DNA from: Streptomyces flavidovirens DSM 40150
Lineage (GTDB): Bacteria > Actinomycetota > Actinomycetes > Streptomycetales > Streptomycetaceae
Direction of reading: 5' to 3'
DNA length: 64,000 nt
NCBI RefSeq assembly: GCF_000429085.1
Contig: NZ_AUBE01000004.1
Span: forward strand, 369,884-433,883
Shown here: positions 14,880-25,714 of the stretch, piece after piece
Layout of the letters: every line of letters starts with the position of its first letter
How positions within the stretch are numbered: position 1 is the stretch's first letter
Made by a program: the position numbers and the translations under genes
The notes under the pieces: generated by a model
Database searches by the model: none
Told to the model about the DNA's origin: nothing
The model's input: only the letters and a program-made list of their open reading frames with translations

Positions 14880-17042
14880 ATGGAGTTGCCAACGGGCGGT
14901 AGCTTCGGGCATATGACGTCGAATCAGCTCTCCTTTCCCCGGCAGCACGCGAGGACGCAGCGCTTCACCCTGGGGGCGCCGCGCGCGTTCACGGTGTCGC
15001 CCGACGGGACGCGTGTGGTGTTCCTCCGCTCCTCCTCGGGCACCGATCGCGCGAACCGGCTCTGGGTGCTCGACCTGGAAGGGGGCGCGCAGGAGCGCAT
15101 CGCGGCGGACCCGGAAGAGCTGCTCGGCGGCGCCGTCGAGCGGCTGTCGGCGCAGGAGAGGGCGCGGCGCGAGCGCAGCCGGGAAGGGTCCGCGGGGATC
15201 GTCGGCTACGCCGTGGACGCGGCGGTCGAGCTGGCGGCGTTCGCGCTGTCGGGGCGGCTCTTCTCGGCCGAGCTGCGGGCCGGCACCGCACGCGAACTTC
15301 CCGCCAGGGGGCCGGTTCTCGACCCCCGGCCCTCACCGGACGGACTTCATGTCGCGTACGTCGCCGGGGGCGCCCTGCGGGTGATCGGCGCCGAGGGCGA
15401 CGGCGACCGGGCGCTGGCCGAGCCGGAGGACGAGAACACGACGTACGGCCTGGCGGAGTTCGTCGCGGCGGAGGAGATGGCCCGCTCGCGCGGCTTCTGG
15501 TGGTCGCCGGAGTCGGACCGGCTGCTGGTGGCCCGCGCCGACGACACGTCCGTGACGCGCTGGTGGATCTCCGACCCGGCGCAGCCGGAGCGCGAGCCCG
15601 CGCGGGTCGCTTACCCGGCGGCGGGGACGCCCAATGCCGAGGTGCGGCTCTTCCTGTACGGGCTGGACGGCGGCGAGCGTACGGAGGTGGTGTGGGACCG
15701 GGGCCGGTATCCGTATCTGGCGCGGGTCCACTGGTCGGAGGCGGGCGCTCCGCTGCTGCTCGTGCAGGCACGGGACCAGCGCAGCCAGCTATATCTGGCG
15801 GTGGACCCCGGTACGGGTGCGACGCGGACCGTGCATGTGGACGAGGACGCGGTGTGGCTCGATCTTTTCGACGGGGTGCCGGTCTGGGCGCCGGACGGGC
15901 GGCTCGTACGGATCGCCGACGAGGGCGGGGCGCGGGTGCTGACCGTCGGGGACCGGGTGCTGACCGGGCCGCAGTTGCAGGTGCGGGCGGTGCTGGACGT
16001 ATCGGACGGTGACGTGCTGGTTTCCGCTTCGGCGGGGGCGGAGGCGGCCGCTGCGGAGGTCGGCGAGGTGCACGTCTACCGGGTCAACGAGCTGGGCGTG
16101 GAGCGGCTTTCGGAGGGGCCCGGCGTGCATTCCGCGGTGCGGTCGGGCGGGGTGACCGTACTGGCTTCGGCGCGTCCGGAAAGCAGCGGCACGGTGGTTC
16201 AGGTGCTGCGCGACGGCAAGCGGGAGGCCGTGGTCACGTCGTACGCCGAGGAACCTGTGCTGCGGGCGGAGGTGCGGCTCGTGGAGGGGGGCGCGCGGCG
16301 GGTTCCGTGCGCCGTTCTGCTCCCGGCGGGTTATGCGGAGGCGGATGGGCCGCTTCCGGTGCTGATGGACCCGTACGGAGGACCGCACGCGCGGCGCGCT
16401 GTCGCCGCCCACAACGCCCATCTGACGTCGCAGTGGTTCGCCGACCAGGGCTTCGCGGTGGTCGTCGCCGACGGGCGGGGGACGCCGGGCCGCTCCCCCG
16501 GCTGGGAGAAGGCGGTCAGGGACGCGTTCACCCTCACGCTCGACGACCAGATCGAGGCGCTGCACGCGCTGGCCGCGGACTTCCCGCTGGACCTGGGGCG
16601 GGTCGCGATCCGTGGCTGGTCGTACGGCGGCTATCTGGCGGCCCTGGCGGTGCTGCGCCGCCCGGACGTCTTCCACGCGGGGATCGCGGGCGCGCCCGTC
16701 ACGGACTGGCGGCTGTACGACACGCACTACACGGAGCGCTATCTCGGGGATCCGGGCGTGCGGCCGCAGGTGTACGCCGCGAACTCGCTCGTCACCGACG
16801 AGGGCCTGTCGCAGCCGGCCGAATCGCCGCACCGGCCGCTGATGATCATCCACGGGCTGGCGGACGACAACGTGGTGATGGCGCACTCGCTGCGGCTGTC
16901 GTCGGCGCTGCTGGCGGCGGGGCGGCCGCACGAGGTGCTGCCGCTGTCGGGCGTGACGCACATGACGCCGCAGGAGGAGATCGCGGAGAACCTGCTGCTG
17001 CTCCAGGTGGACTTCCTGAAGCGGTCGCTGGGGTTGCGCTAA
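14880..17042 (+). CDS. S9 family dipeptidyl-peptidase IV-like serine peptidase
   Basis: The 720-residue enzyme has an N-terminal beta-propeller (residues about 20-460) and a C-terminal alpha/beta-hydrolase domain. The catalytic triad is visible: Ser581 in GWSYGG, Asp662 in GLADDNVV and His694 in GVTHMTP. Glu198-Glu199 (FVAAEEMARSRG) match the Glu pair with which DPP-IV binds the substrate's free N-terminus, so it should release N-terminal dipeptides. No signal peptide is seen, so it is probably cytoplasmic. The ATG at 14880 follows GAGGGG; an internal ATG at 14913 is an alternative. It lies directly upstream of a peptide importer operon, consistent with processing imported peptides. Confidence 0.9.
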   Translation: MELPTGGSFGHMTSNQLSFPRQHARTQRFTLGAPRAFTVSPDGTRVVFLRSSSGTDRANRLWVLDLEGGAQERIAADPEELLGGAVERLSAQERARRERSREGSAGIVGYAVDAAVELAAFALSGRLFSAELRAGTARELPARGPVLDPRPSPDGLHVAYVAGGALRVIGAEGDGDRALAEPEDENTTYGLAEFVAAEEMARSRGFWWSPESDRLLVARADDTSVTRWWISDPAQPEREPARVAYPAAGTPNAEVRLFLYGLDGGERTEVVWDRGRYPYLARVHWSEAGAPLLLVQARDQRSQLYLAVDPGTGATRTVHVDEDAVWLDLFDGVPVWAPDGRLVRIADEGGARVLTVGDRVLTGPQLQVRAVLDVSDGDVLVSASAGAEAAAAEVGEVHVYRVNELGVERLSEGPGVHSAVRSGGVTVLASARPESSGTVVQVLRDGKREAVVTSYAEEPVLRAEVRLVEGGARRVPCAVLLPAGYAEADGPLPVLMDPYGGPHARRAVAAHNAHLTSQWFADQGFAVVVADGRGTPGRSPGWEKAVRDAFTLTLDDQIEALHALAADFPLDLGRVAIRGWSYGGYLAALAVLRRPDVFHAGIAGAPVTDWRLYDTHYTERYLGDPGVRPQVYAANSLVTDEGLSQPAESPHRPLMIIHGLADDNVVMAHSLRLSSALLAAGRPHEVLPLSGVTHMTPQEEIAENLLLLQVDFLKRSLGLR

Positions 17043-17391
17043 CCCCTGCGGGGCCGGGCCCCGAGGCGGGATACCCGGCCGGGGGCGACATGGCGCGCCC
17101 CCGGCCGGGAAACGGCACCCGCACGGCCGTACGTTGTTCAGCGTGACGCGTTCGTATATCGGAGTCGCGTCAGTCAAGTTGCTTGCGTGTTAACGAAATT
17201 GATCGGCACTTATGGCGTGATGTCGCCCGCCACCGCCCCCTGTCAAGCACGTAGCCACCTCGATCTGCAAAACCTTCGCTCAAGATGCGAAGGAACGTCG
17301 CTCTCATCCCCGCCGGGCTCTTGACTCGCGTAAGCCCGCATTGCCACAGTCCGCTCATCTTCGACGTGTTTCTCGGTGGGGGCGTGACGCG
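17043..17391. other. Intergenic region upstream of Opp operon 1
   Basis: The 349 bases carry a 14-bp terminator hairpin at 17074-17109 and then a markedly less GC-rich stretch (17130-17340) that should contain the promoter of the + strand importer operon. TTGACT at 17322-17327 could be a -35 element, but no matching -10 was convincing. Confidence 0.45.
17074..17109 (+). terminator. Terminator of the S9 peptidase gene
   Basis: A perfect 14-bp stem (17074-17087 with 17096-17109) and an 8-nt loop lie about 30 nt after the S9 peptidase stop codon. Confidence 0.75.
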
Positions 17392-18381
17392 ATGACGAGT
17401 GCATCCCGAGCTGCTGCAGGGGAAGTTGACGCCCCGTCCCAGCTCGCCGGGCGCTCACCGGGGCAGCTCATGTGGCGTCGTTTCAAACGCGACAGAGCGG
17501 GTGTCGTCTCCGCCTACGTCGTGATCTTCTTCTTCGCGGCGGCACTGCTCGCCCCGGTGATTTCCTGGCTGTACGGAAAGAATCCGTACACCACCTACGG
17601 AATCGAGCGCCCCGGCCTCCTGAACGAATTCTTCTATCCGGCGAAGCCGAACGGCGGCATCGACAGCGAATTCTGGTTCGGACTCGAACCGGGTCTCGGC
17701 CGCGATGTGTTCACGCAGCTCTTCTACGGCATGCGTACGTCCCTGATGATCGCCACCGCCACCACGGTCCTGTGCGTGGTCACCGGCATCCTGATCGGCG
17801 TCACCGCCGGCTATCTGGGCGGCAGGACCGACTACTTCCTGGGCCGCTTCATCGACCTGCTGCTCGCCTTCCCCTCGCAGTTGTCGTTCGTCGCCTTCAC
17901 GCCCGTCGTGTACGCCCTCTTCGTCAGTCCGGAGAAGGAGACGCCCACGTATCTGCGTGTCATCACCCTGATCATCGTGATGTGGGCGCTGGGCTGGATG
18001 GGGCTCGCCCGCATCCTGCGCGGACAGGTGCTCTCGCTGCGCGAGCGGGAGTTCGTGGAGGCCGCGAAAGTGACCGGCGCCTCACCCTGGCGGATCATCC
18101 GCAAGGAGCTGCTGCCGAATCTGTGGACTCCGCTGCTGGTCCAGTCGACGCTGATGCTGCCGACGTTCGTGACGGTCGAGGCCGGGCTGTCCTTCCTCGG
18201 TGTGGGGATCATCGAGCCGACGCCCGACTGGGGCCGGATGTTCGCCGCGGGCGCCCGCCACTACGAGAACGACATCACCTACATGTTCTTCCCCGGCATC
18301 GCGATGGTGATCTTCGTGGTCGCCTTCAACCTGCTCGGGGACTCGGTCCGGGACGCCTTCGATCCGAAGACGAAGCGCTGA
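17392..18381 (+). CDS. Opp operon 1 (BldK-type): ABC permease, OppC class
   Basis: This 329-residue inner-membrane permease of a peptide ABC importer has an OppC-type N-terminal region (LMWRRFKRDRAGVVSAYVV), a periplasmic insert (NPYTTYGIERPG... EFWFGLEPGLGRDVF) and about six membrane helices. The cytoplasmic EAA loop (EFVEAAKVTGASPWRIIRKE) contacts the ATPases. It is the first gene of the operon, ahead of the binding protein. The order permease, binding protein, permease, ATPase, ATPase is that of bldKA-bldKE in S. coelicolor, so this may be bldKA; a similar second operon exists in that species, so the name is not assigned. The ATG at 17392 was chosen over the TTG at 17341, which precedes unconserved residues. 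Confidence 0.88.
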   Translation: MTSASRAAAGEVDAPSQLAGRSPGQLMWRRFKRDRAGVVSAYVVIFFFAAALLAPVISWLYGKNPYTTYGIERPGLLNEFFYPAKPNGGIDSEFWFGLEPGLGRDVFTQLFYGMRTSLMIATATTVLCVVTGILIGVTAGYLGGRTDYFLGRFIDLLLAFPSQLSFVAFTPVVYALFVSPEKETPTYLRVITLIIVMWALGWMGLARILRGQVLSLREREFVEAAKVTGASPWRIIRKELLPNLWTPLLVQSTLMLPTFVTVEAGLSFLGVGIIEPTPDWGRMFAAGARHYENDITYMFFPGIAMVIFVVAFNLLGDSVRDAFDPKTKR

Positions 18382-18453
18382 CCGCTGTACGTACGGCATC
18401 GGCACCACAGGGCAACGACGGACAGGCAGGTGCGACATTCCATGAGGACGTCC

Positions 18454-20244
18454 ATGAGGAACAGAGGACGGCTGGGGGCCGTGGGTCTCGCTGTGGGAGC
18501 ACTCCTGCTCTCGGCGTGCAGCAGCGGCGGGGGCGGGGGCGGCGGAAACGGCAACGAGCCCCCCAAGGGGCCCGACAAGAACCGGGCCGACAACTACTCG
18601 CTCGGCACCAAGGCGGACTCCACCGGCCCCGCGCCCGAGGTCCCCGGCTCCAAGAAGGGCGGGACGGTCAACGTCCTGCAGCGCGACGCCTTCACGTACC
18701 TGGACCCGGCACAGATCTACTACGCCGACCAGCTCACCGTGCAGATGCTGTACAACCGCTCGCTGACCTCGTACAAGATCGACGAGAAGGGCCAGGTCAA
18801 GCTGGTCGGGGACCTCGCCACCGACACCGGCAAGGTCTCCGACGGCGGCAAGACCTGGACGTACACGCTCAAGGACAACCTGAAGTTCGAGGACGGTACG
18901 CCGATCACCTCGGCCGATGTCCGCCAGGCCGTCGAGCGGCTGTACGCGCCCTGGGCGACCGACGGGCCGCTCTACATCCCGCAGTGGCTCTCCGGTGAGG
19001 GCCAGGAGTTCCGCAAGGCGCTGCCGGACGGTCCGTACAAGGGCAAGCACCTGCCCGCGAGCGTGCTCGACACCCCGGACGAGAAGACCATCGTCTTCCA
19101 CTTCCAGCAGCCGCACGCGGACACCCCGTACGCCGTCGCCATGCCGAACATCGGCGCCGTACCGGCGAAGGGCGGCAAGGACACCGGGAAGAACTACAAC
19201 ACGCGCCCGGTGTCGTCCGGCCCGTACAAGATCGAGACGCTCAAGGCGGGCAAGCAGCTCACGCTGGTGCGCAACGAGAACTGGGACCCGGACAGCGACC
19301 CGATCCGTCACCAGTACCCGGACAGGTTCGACATCCGTTTCGGCGTACAGGAGCCCGACTCCGGGCGCCGGCTGCTGGCGGACCGCGGCAGCGACAAGAA
19401 CGCGATGTCCTTCAGCAACGCGGTGACGATCGAGGTCGGCCCCTCGGTGAAGAACGACGCCGGCACCACGTCGCGGACGTTCAACGAGGTTCAGCCGTAC
19501 GTCGACTACATGGCCATCAACATGCGGCGCATCAAGGACAAGAAGGTCCGCGAGGCGCTCGCCTACGCCCTGCCCAACGGCCAGATCCTCGGCCAGCTCG
19601 GCGGCCCCAACGCCGGCCAGATCGCGGGCAACCTGCTGGCGCCCTCGCTGGCGGGCTGGAAGGACAGCGACCCCTTCGGCAAGAAGGCCAAGCCGAACGG
19701 CGACCCGGTCAAGGCGAGGGCGCTGCTGAAGGAAGCGGGCAAGGAGGGGCAGGAGATCGTCTACGCCTACCCCAACACCACCGAGTACCAGAAGATCTCG
19801 GTCGTGGTCGCCCAGGCGCTGGACAAGGCCGGCTTCACGGTCCAGAAGAAGGAGATCGACTCCAACAACTACTCGACCGAGATCTCGAAGGTCAACAAGA
19901 AGATCGACATTCACCGCGCCTCCTGGGGCGCCGACTGGCCGGTCGGCTCGACCGTCGTCCCGCCGCTGTTCCACGGGCGCGGCGTGGCGGACGGCGGCCA
20001 GAACTACTGGCTCCTGAAGGACGCCGGGGTGGACGCGGAGATCGACCGGATCAAGGGGATAACGGACGTGAAGACCGCGTCCGGCGAGTGGGTCGAGCTC
20101 TCGGAGGAGATCCTCACCGAGCACGTTCCGGGGGTGCCGATCTTCTACAACCGTCAGTGGTCCATCTGGGGCTCGGGCCTCGGCGGCGTGAAGTACCACT
20201 CCGTCTACGGCACCACGGACCCGACGGGGGTCTTCGTCAAGTAG
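18454..20244 (+). CDS. Opp operon 1 (BldK-type): peptide-binding lipoprotein
   Basis: The 596-residue family-5 solute-binding lipoprotein has a lipobox LLLSAC, with the lipidated Cys followed by a Ser/Gly-rich tether (SSGGGGGGGNGN). The mature part shows family landmarks: DPAQIYYADQLTVQ, KTWTYTLKDNLKFEDGTPIT, VSSGPYKIE and WGADWPVGS near the C-terminus. It captures extracellular oligopeptides for the flanking permeases and corresponds in position to bldKB, whose product binds a developmental signal. The ATG at 18454 follows GAGGA at ideal spacing; in-frame starts at 18442 and 18430 remain possible. It is about 55 residues longer than the two binding proteins of the minus-strand operons. Confidence 0.9.
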   Translation: MRNRGRLGAVGLAVGALLLSACSSGGGGGGGNGNEPPKGPDKNRADNYSLGTKADSTGPAPEVPGSKKGGTVNVLQRDAFTYLDPAQIYYADQLTVQMLYNRSLTSYKIDEKGQVKLVGDLATDTGKVSDGGKTWTYTLKDNLKFEDGTPITSADVRQAVERLYAPWATDGPLYIPQWLSGEGQEFRKALPDGPYKGKHLPASVLDTPDEKTIVFHFQQPHADTPYAVAMPNIGAVPAKGGKDTGKNYNTRPVSSGPYKIETLKAGKQLTLVRNENWDPDSDPIRHQYPDRFDIRFGVQEPDSGRRLLADRGSDKNAMSFSNAVTIEVGPSVKNDAGTTSRTFNEVQPYVDYMAINMRRIKDKKVREALAYALPNGQILGQLGGPNAGQIAGNLLAPSLAGWKDSDPFGKKAKPNGDPVKARALLKEAGKEGQEIVYAYPNTTEYQKISVVVAQALDKAGFTVQKKEIDSNNYSTEISKVNKKIDIHRASWGADWPVGSTVVPPLFHGRGVADGGQNYWLLKDAGVDAEIDRIKGITDVKTASGEWVELSEEILTEHVPGVPIFYNRQWSIWGSGLGGVKYHSVYGTTDPTGVFVK

Positions 20245-20343
20245 CTCGTACGCATCCGACCGCCGTGCCACCCGCCGCAGACCGCCCCCCGGCCGCCTGC
20301 GGCGGGGCCGGCCCGGCGCCCGTACCGGAAGACCTGCGACGCC

Positions 20344-21324
20344 ATGCTTCGATTCCTCGTACGCCGCTCCCTCGGGGCCCTCGTCATCATCTTCCTGATC
20401 TGCGCGATCACCTTCTTCCTGTTCTTCGCGCTGCCGTCCGAGCCGGCCCTGCTGGCCTGCGGGAAGAACTGCGGCGACCCGGCTCTCATCGAGCAGATCA
20501 ACCGGAACCTCGGGCTCCACGAGCCTGTCCCCGTGCAGTTCTGGCATTACGTCGTCGGCATCTTCGCGGGCCGCGACATGGAGGTCGGCAACTGCCCGGC
20601 GCCCTGCCTCGGCTACTCCTTCAACGACTCGCAGCCGGTCTGGGAGACCATCCTCGACCGCTACCCGACCACGCTCTCCCTCGCCTTCGGCGGCGCGGCC
20701 GTCTTCCTGGTCACCGGCGTGGCCATCGGCATGATCGCCGCCGCCCGCCGGGGCACGGCCACCGACAAGTTCTTCAGCTCGCTGTCCCTGATCGGCAACT
20801 CGCTCCAGATCTACTTCATCGGCGTCATCGCGATGTGGCTGTTCGTCGACACCTGGGGAGTCTTCGACCGGCCCGAGTACTTCCCCCTCACCGAGAACCC
20901 CGCCAAGTGGTTCGGGGGGATGCTGCTGCCGTGGCTGGTGCTGTCGATCATCTTCATCGCCAACTACAGTCGCATGACGCGCTCCCAGATGATCGAGCAG
21001 CTCAACGAGGAGCATGTGCGGACCGCGAGGGCGAAGGGCATGAGTGGGCGGACCGTCTTCTTCCGGTACGCCTGGCGGGGCGCCATCGCGCCCATCGTCA
21101 CCATCGTCGGCATCGACCTGGGCTCCCTCTTCGGCGGCGCGATGATCACGGAGTTCACGTTCACGCTGCACGGCCTCGGGCGGCTCGCGGTCAACTCCGT
21201 CACCGAAAACGATCTGCCGATGCTGATGGGCGTGATGCTGTTCAGCTGCACCGCGATCGTGATCGCCAACATCGTTGTGGACGCCCTGTACGCGTACATC
21301 GACCCGCGTGTGCGGCTGTCCTAG
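20344..21324 (+). CDS. Opp operon 1 (BldK-type): ABC permease, OppB class
   Basis: This 326-residue permease starts with the OppB signature (MLRFLVRRSLGALVIIFLI) and includes a long extracytoplasmic loop with four cysteines (ACGKNC and NCPAPC), which could form disulfides. The cytoplasmic coupling loop is EHVRTARAKGMSGRTVFFR. Family signatures GGAMITEFTFTLHGLGRL and the C-terminal DALYAYIDPRVRL are present. It pairs with the OppC-class protein at 17392 to form the channel. It starts 99 bases after the binding-protein gene, the largest gap in the operon, with only a weak Shine-Dalgarno (GGAAG). Confidence 0.9.
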   Translation: MLRFLVRRSLGALVIIFLICAITFFLFFALPSEPALLACGKNCGDPALIEQINRNLGLHEPVPVQFWHYVVGIFAGRDMEVGNCPAPCLGYSFNDSQPVWETILDRYPTTLSLAFGGAAVFLVTGVAIGMIAAARRGTATDKFFSSLSLIGNSLQIYFIGVIAMWLFVDTWGVFDRPEYFPLTENPAKWFGGMLLPWLVLSIIFIANYSRMTRSQMIEQLNEEHVRTARAKGMSGRTVFFRYAWRGAIAPIVTIVGIDLGSLFGGAMITEFTFTLHGLGRLAVNSVTENDLPMLMGVMLFSCTAIVIANIVVDALYAYIDPRVRLS

Positions 21325-21342
21325 GAGACGGGGAACGACGAC

Positions 21343-22413
21343 GTGACCACATGTGCCAAGCCAGAGGACAACGCGGCCACGCCGGCCGGCGCACCGGGCA
21401 GCGCGTTCCTGTCCGTACGCGATCTGTACGTCCACTTCTCGACCGAGGACGGCATCGTCAAGGCCGTCGACGGGCTCTCCTTCGACCTGGAGCGCGGCCG
21501 TACGCTCGGCATCGTCGGCGAGTCGGGGTCGGGAAAATCCGTCACGGGTCTGTCCGTCCTCGGGCTGCACGATCCGATGCACACCGAGACCCGCGGCGAG
21601 ATCCTGCTCGACGGGCAGGAGATGACGGGCGCGGGCGAGAAGACGCTGGAGAAGCTGCGCGGCAACAAGGTGGCGATGATCTTCCAGGACTCGCTGACCG
21701 CGCTGTCGCCGTACTACACGATCGGCCGGCAGATCTGCGAGCCGTACCGCAAACACACCGGCGCCTCCCGCAGGGCGGCGTGGGCGCGGGCCGTCGAGTT
21801 GCTCGGCCGGGTCGGCATCCCGCAGCCGAAGCTGCGCGCGCACGACTACCCGCACCAGTTCAGCGGGGGCATGCGCCAGCGCGCGATGATCGCGATGGCG
21901 CTGGTCTGCGACCCCGAACTGCTGATCGCGGACGAGCCGACGACCGCGCTGGACGTGACCGTACAGGCGCAGATCCTGGACCTGCTCAGCGATCTCCAGC
22001 AGGAGTTCGGCTCGGCGATCATCCTCATCACGCACGATCTGGGTGTGGTCGCGAACACGGCGGACGAGCTGCTGGTGATGTACGCCGGGCGGGCGGTGGA
22101 GCGCGGCACGGTGTCAGAGGTGCTGCGGGCACCGCAACATCCGTACACCTGGGGGCTGCTGACCTCCATGCCGCGCCTGGAGTCCGATGTCAGCGAGGCG
22201 CTGACGCCGATCCCCGGCGCCCCACCGAGCCTGCTGGCGACGCCCACGGGGTGCCCGTTCCATCCGCGCTGCGGATATCCGGCGGAGGTGGGCGGGACGC
22301 GGTGTGAGGACGAGCGGCCGCTGATCGGGCCGGGGCGCGGCTCGGCCTGTCATCTGAGCGCCGGGCAGAAGCGGTCCTTGTTCATCGAGCAGATCAAGCC
22401 CCGGCTGGGTTAG
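21343..22413 (+). CDS. Opp operon 1 (BldK-type): ATP-binding protein, OppD class
   Basis: The 356-residue ATPase has Walker [10 protein letters not shown]-loop [11 protein letters not shown], signature [11 protein letters not shown], Walker [13 protein letters not shown] and switch His in LITHDLGVV. The OppD-type C-terminal extension ([23 protein letters not shown]) contains the Cys cluster seen in this subfamily, completed by CEDERP and ACHLS. These cysteines bind a [4Fe-4S] cluster in some Dpp/Opp ATPases, so one is possible here. The GTG start at 21343 follows GGAGACGGGGAACGACGAC. It works as a heterodimer with the following OppF-class protein. It is preceded by the OppB gene with an 18-nt gap. 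Confidence 0.92.
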   Translation: MTTCAKPEDNAATPAGAPGSAFLSVRDLYVHFSTEDGIVKAVDGLSFDLERGRTLGIVGESGSGKSVTGLSVLGLHDPMHTETRGEILLDGQEMTGAGEKTLEKLRGNKVAMIFQDSLTALSPYYTIGRQICEPYRKHTGASRRAAWARAVELLGRVGIPQPKLRAHDYPHQFSGGMRQRAMIAMALVCDPELLIADEPTTALDVTVQAQILDLLSDLQQEFGSAIILITHDLGVVANTADELLVMYAGRAVERGTVSEVLRAPQHPYTWGLLTSMPRLESDVSEALTPIPGAPPSLLATPTGCPFHPRCGYPAEVGGTRCEDERPLIGPGRGSACHLSAGQKRSLFIEQIKPRLG

Positions 22414-22426
22414 GGAGAGTGACGAC

Positions 22427-23554
<1,128 letters not shown>

Positions 23555-23575
<21 letters not shown>

Positions 23576-23600
23576 GGACACGCCCGTAGGGCGTCCGGGG
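23555..23600 (+). repeat. Dispersed Streptomyces GC-rich element at operon end
   Basis: The sequence around CCGTCCGGCGTTTGAGG, followed by a GGGCGTCCGGGGGTCC run, resembles a short element I recall from many Streptomyces intergenic regions. Here it supplies the last codons and stop of the OppF-class gene. One copy is in this window, so dispersal is from general knowledge. Confidence 0.45.
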
Positions 23601-23602
23601 GT

Positions 23603-23620
23603 CCGGGGGCTTGCCCCCGG
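23603..23620. terminator. Terminator hairpin between convergent importer operons
   Basis: A perfect 7-bp stem CCGGGGG/CCCCCGG (23603-23609 with 23614-23620) with a CTTG tetraloop lies between the two convergent OppF stops. Confidence 0.6.
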
Positions 23621-23680
23621 TTCGGGCAGGGGCGGGTCGGGGAAGGCCCGCCGCAGGCGCACCCGCCCCACCCGCAGCGC

Positions 23681-24715
23681 CTACGCCCCCTCCGCCGGAA
23701 CCACCCGCTTCGCCTCCGCGAAATGGCATGCCGAATCGTGCGCCGCCGGCGACTCCTCGCCCCGGAAGACCGCCGGCACCGCCAGCAACGGCACCTCCGT
23801 CGCACACCGTTCCCGCGCCTTCCAGCACCGCGTGCGGAACCGGCAGCCGGAGGGGATGTTCGCGGGCGACGGGACGTCACCGGAGAGCAGCACGCGCTCG
23901 CGGTGCTCGCGCGCCGTCGGGTCCGGCACGGGCACGGCGGAGAGCAGCGCCTGGGTGTAGGGGTGCGTGGGGTGGTCGTAGATCTCCGCGTCCTTGCCGG
24001 TCTCGACGATCCGCCCCAGGTACATCACCCCCACCCGGTCGGAGATGTGCCGCACGATCGACAGGTCGTGGGCGATGAAGACGTAACTGAGGCTGAAATC
24101 CTGCTGGAGCTTGTCGAGCAGGTTGATGACCTGCGCCTGGACGGACACGTCCAGCGCCGACACCGGCTCGTCGGCCACGATGATCTCCGGCTGGAGCGCG
24201 AGCCCGCGCGCGATGCCGATGCGCTGCCGCTGGCCGCCGCTGAACTGGTGCGGATAGCGGTTGATGTACTCCGGATTGAGCCCGACCACGTGCAGCAGGT
24301 CCTGGACCTTCTGCCGCCGGCTGCCCCTGGGCGCCACCTCGGGATGGATCTCGTACGGCTCACCGATGATGTCGCCCACCGTCATACGGGGGTTGAGCGA
24401 CGTGTACGGGTCCTGGAACACCATCTGGATGTTGCGCCGCACCGCCTTCAGCGCCCGCCCCGACAGCTTGGTGATGTCCTCGCCCTTGTAACGGATCACC
24501 CCGGCCGTCGGCCGTTCCAGCTGCACCAGCAGCTTGGCCAGGGTCGACTTGCCGCAGCCCGACTCGCCCACGATGCCGAGCGTCTCCCCCGCCACCAGGT
24601 CGAGATCGACGCCGTCGACCGCCCTGACCGCGCCGACCTGCTTCCTGAAGACGACGCCCCGCGTGAGCGGATAGTGCTTGTGCAGCCCGCGGACCTCAAG
24701 GATCGCCTCAGCCAT
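23681..24715 (-). CDS. Opp operon 2: ATP-binding protein, OppF class
   Basis: The 344-residue ATPase has Walker [28 protein letters not shown], signature [15 protein letters not shown], Walker [13 protein letters not shown] and switch FIAHDLSIV, with the C-terminal [14 protein letters not shown] cluster. It is closely similar to the OppF of operon 3 (long shared stretches such as [11 protein letters not shown] and [20 protein letters not shown]) and more distant from that of operon 1. The ATG at 24713-24715 follows AGGAGGCGCTCC. It overlaps the OppD stop by eight bases (ATGGCTGA), the same overlap found in operon 3. It is the last gene of the operon. Confidence 0.92.
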   Translation of the reverse strand: MAEAILEVRGLHKHYPLTRGVVFRKQVGAVRAVDGVDLDLVAGETLGIVGESGCGKSTLAKLLVQLERPTAGVIRYKGEDITKLSGRALKAVRRNIQMVFQDPYTSLNPRMTVGDIIGEPYEIHPEVAPRGSRRQKVQDLLHVVGLNPEYINRYPHQFSGGQRQRIGIARGLALQPEIIVADEPVSALDVSVQAQVINLLDKLQQDFSLSYVFIAHDLSIVRHISDRVGVMYLGRIVETGKDAEIYDHPTHPYTQALLSAVPVPDPTAREHRERVLLSGDVPSPANIPSGCRFRTRCWKARERCATEVPLLAVPAVFRGEESPAAHDSACHFAEAKRVVPAEGA

Positions 24716-25703
24716 GGAGCGCCTCCTGCCAGAAGTGGCAGGCGCTCCCGCGGCCGTCCGGCACGTCGTACAGCGGCGGCACGTCCGTCCGGCACACGTC
24801 ACGGGCCAGCGGGCAGCGCGGATGGAAGGCGCAGCCGGGCGGGATGCGCACGAGGTTGGGCGGCAGGCCCTTGATCGCGTACAGCTCCTGCCCCTTCTGG
24901 TCGAGACGCGGGATCGATTCGAGCAGGCCCTTCGTGTACGGGTGCGCCGGCGCCTTGTAGATGTCGTGCACCGGCGCGCTCTCCACGATCCGCCCGGCGT
25001 ACATCACGGCGATCTTGTCCGCCACGTCCGCGACGACACCCAGGTCGTGCGTGATGAGGATGAGCCCCATGTCGAGCTCGCGCCGCAACTCCGCGAGCAG
25101 ATCCATGACCTGCGCCTGTACGGTCACGTCCAGCGCGGTCGTCGGCTCGTCCGCGATGATCAGCGAGGGCTCCAGGGCCAGCGCCATCGCGATCATGATG
25201 CGCTGGCGCATACCGCCCGAGAACTGGTGCGGGAACTGCCCGACCCGCTCCCGCGCCGCCGGGATACGCACCCGGTCCATCAGCTCGACGGCCTTGTTCT
25301 TCGCGTCCTTGCGCGACATCCCCCGGTGTACGACGAACATCTCGCCCAGCTGTTCGCCCACGCTGAGCACGGGGTTGAGGGCGGACAGCGCGTCCTGGAA
25401 GATCATGGCCATTTCCCGGCCCCTGACCTTTTGCCGCTCGTCCTCCCTGAGCTGGAGCAGATCGCGGCCCTGGAAGACGATCTCACCGCCCGTGATCCTC
25501 CCCGGCGGCATGTCGAGGATGCCCATGACCGCCTGCGCGGTGACGGACTTGCCCGAGCCGGACTCGCCGAGCACGGCGAGCGTCTCGCCCTCGGCGACGC
25601 GGTAGTTGACCCCGTTGACGGCCTTGGCGATCCCGTCGCGGGTACGGAATTCCACGTGCAGGTCGCGCACTTCGAGCAGCGGGGCGGGAGTGGCGGCGGT
25701 CAT
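24708..25703 (-). CDS. Opp operon 2: ATP-binding protein, OppD class
   Basis: The 331-residue ATPase has Walker [10 protein letters not shown]-loop IFQDALSALNPVLSVG, signature [15 protein letters not shown], Walker [13 protein letters not shown] and switch LITHDLGVV. Its C-terminal extension is [19 protein letters not shown] followed by FHPRCPLARDVC. The frame is open far upstream, but the ATG at 25701-25703 follows GAGGAGCCCCGCC and starts just before the conserved [11 protein letters not shown]. It pairs with the OppF product as a heterodimer. Its operon-3 paralogue differs mainly by a longer N-terminus. It starts 11 nt after the OppC stop. Confidence 0.92.
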   Translation of the reverse strand: MTAATPAPLLEVRDLHVEFRTRDGIAKAVNGVNYRVAEGETLAVLGESGSGKSVTAQAVMGILDMPPGRITGGEIVFQGRDLLQLREDERQKVRGREMAMIFQDALSALNPVLSVGEQLGEMFVVHRGMSRKDAKNKAVELMDRVRIPAARERVGQFPHQFSGGMRQRIMIAMALALEPSLIIADEPTTALDVTVQAQVMDLLAELRRELDMGLILITHDLGVVADVADKIAVMYAGRIVESAPVHDIYKAPAHPYTKGLLESIPRLDQKGQELYAIKGLPPNLVRIPPGCAFHPRCPLARDVCRTDVPPLYDVPDGRGSACHFWQEALHG

Positions 25704-25714
25704 GGCGGGGCTCC

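Noticed and set aside
18082..22035. 1317-codon open frame antisense to Opp operon 1
   Set aside because: It lies opposite five well-conserved importer genes. GC-rich third positions keep the antisense frame free of stops, and the translation is a low-complexity V/R/D/G string without family motifs.
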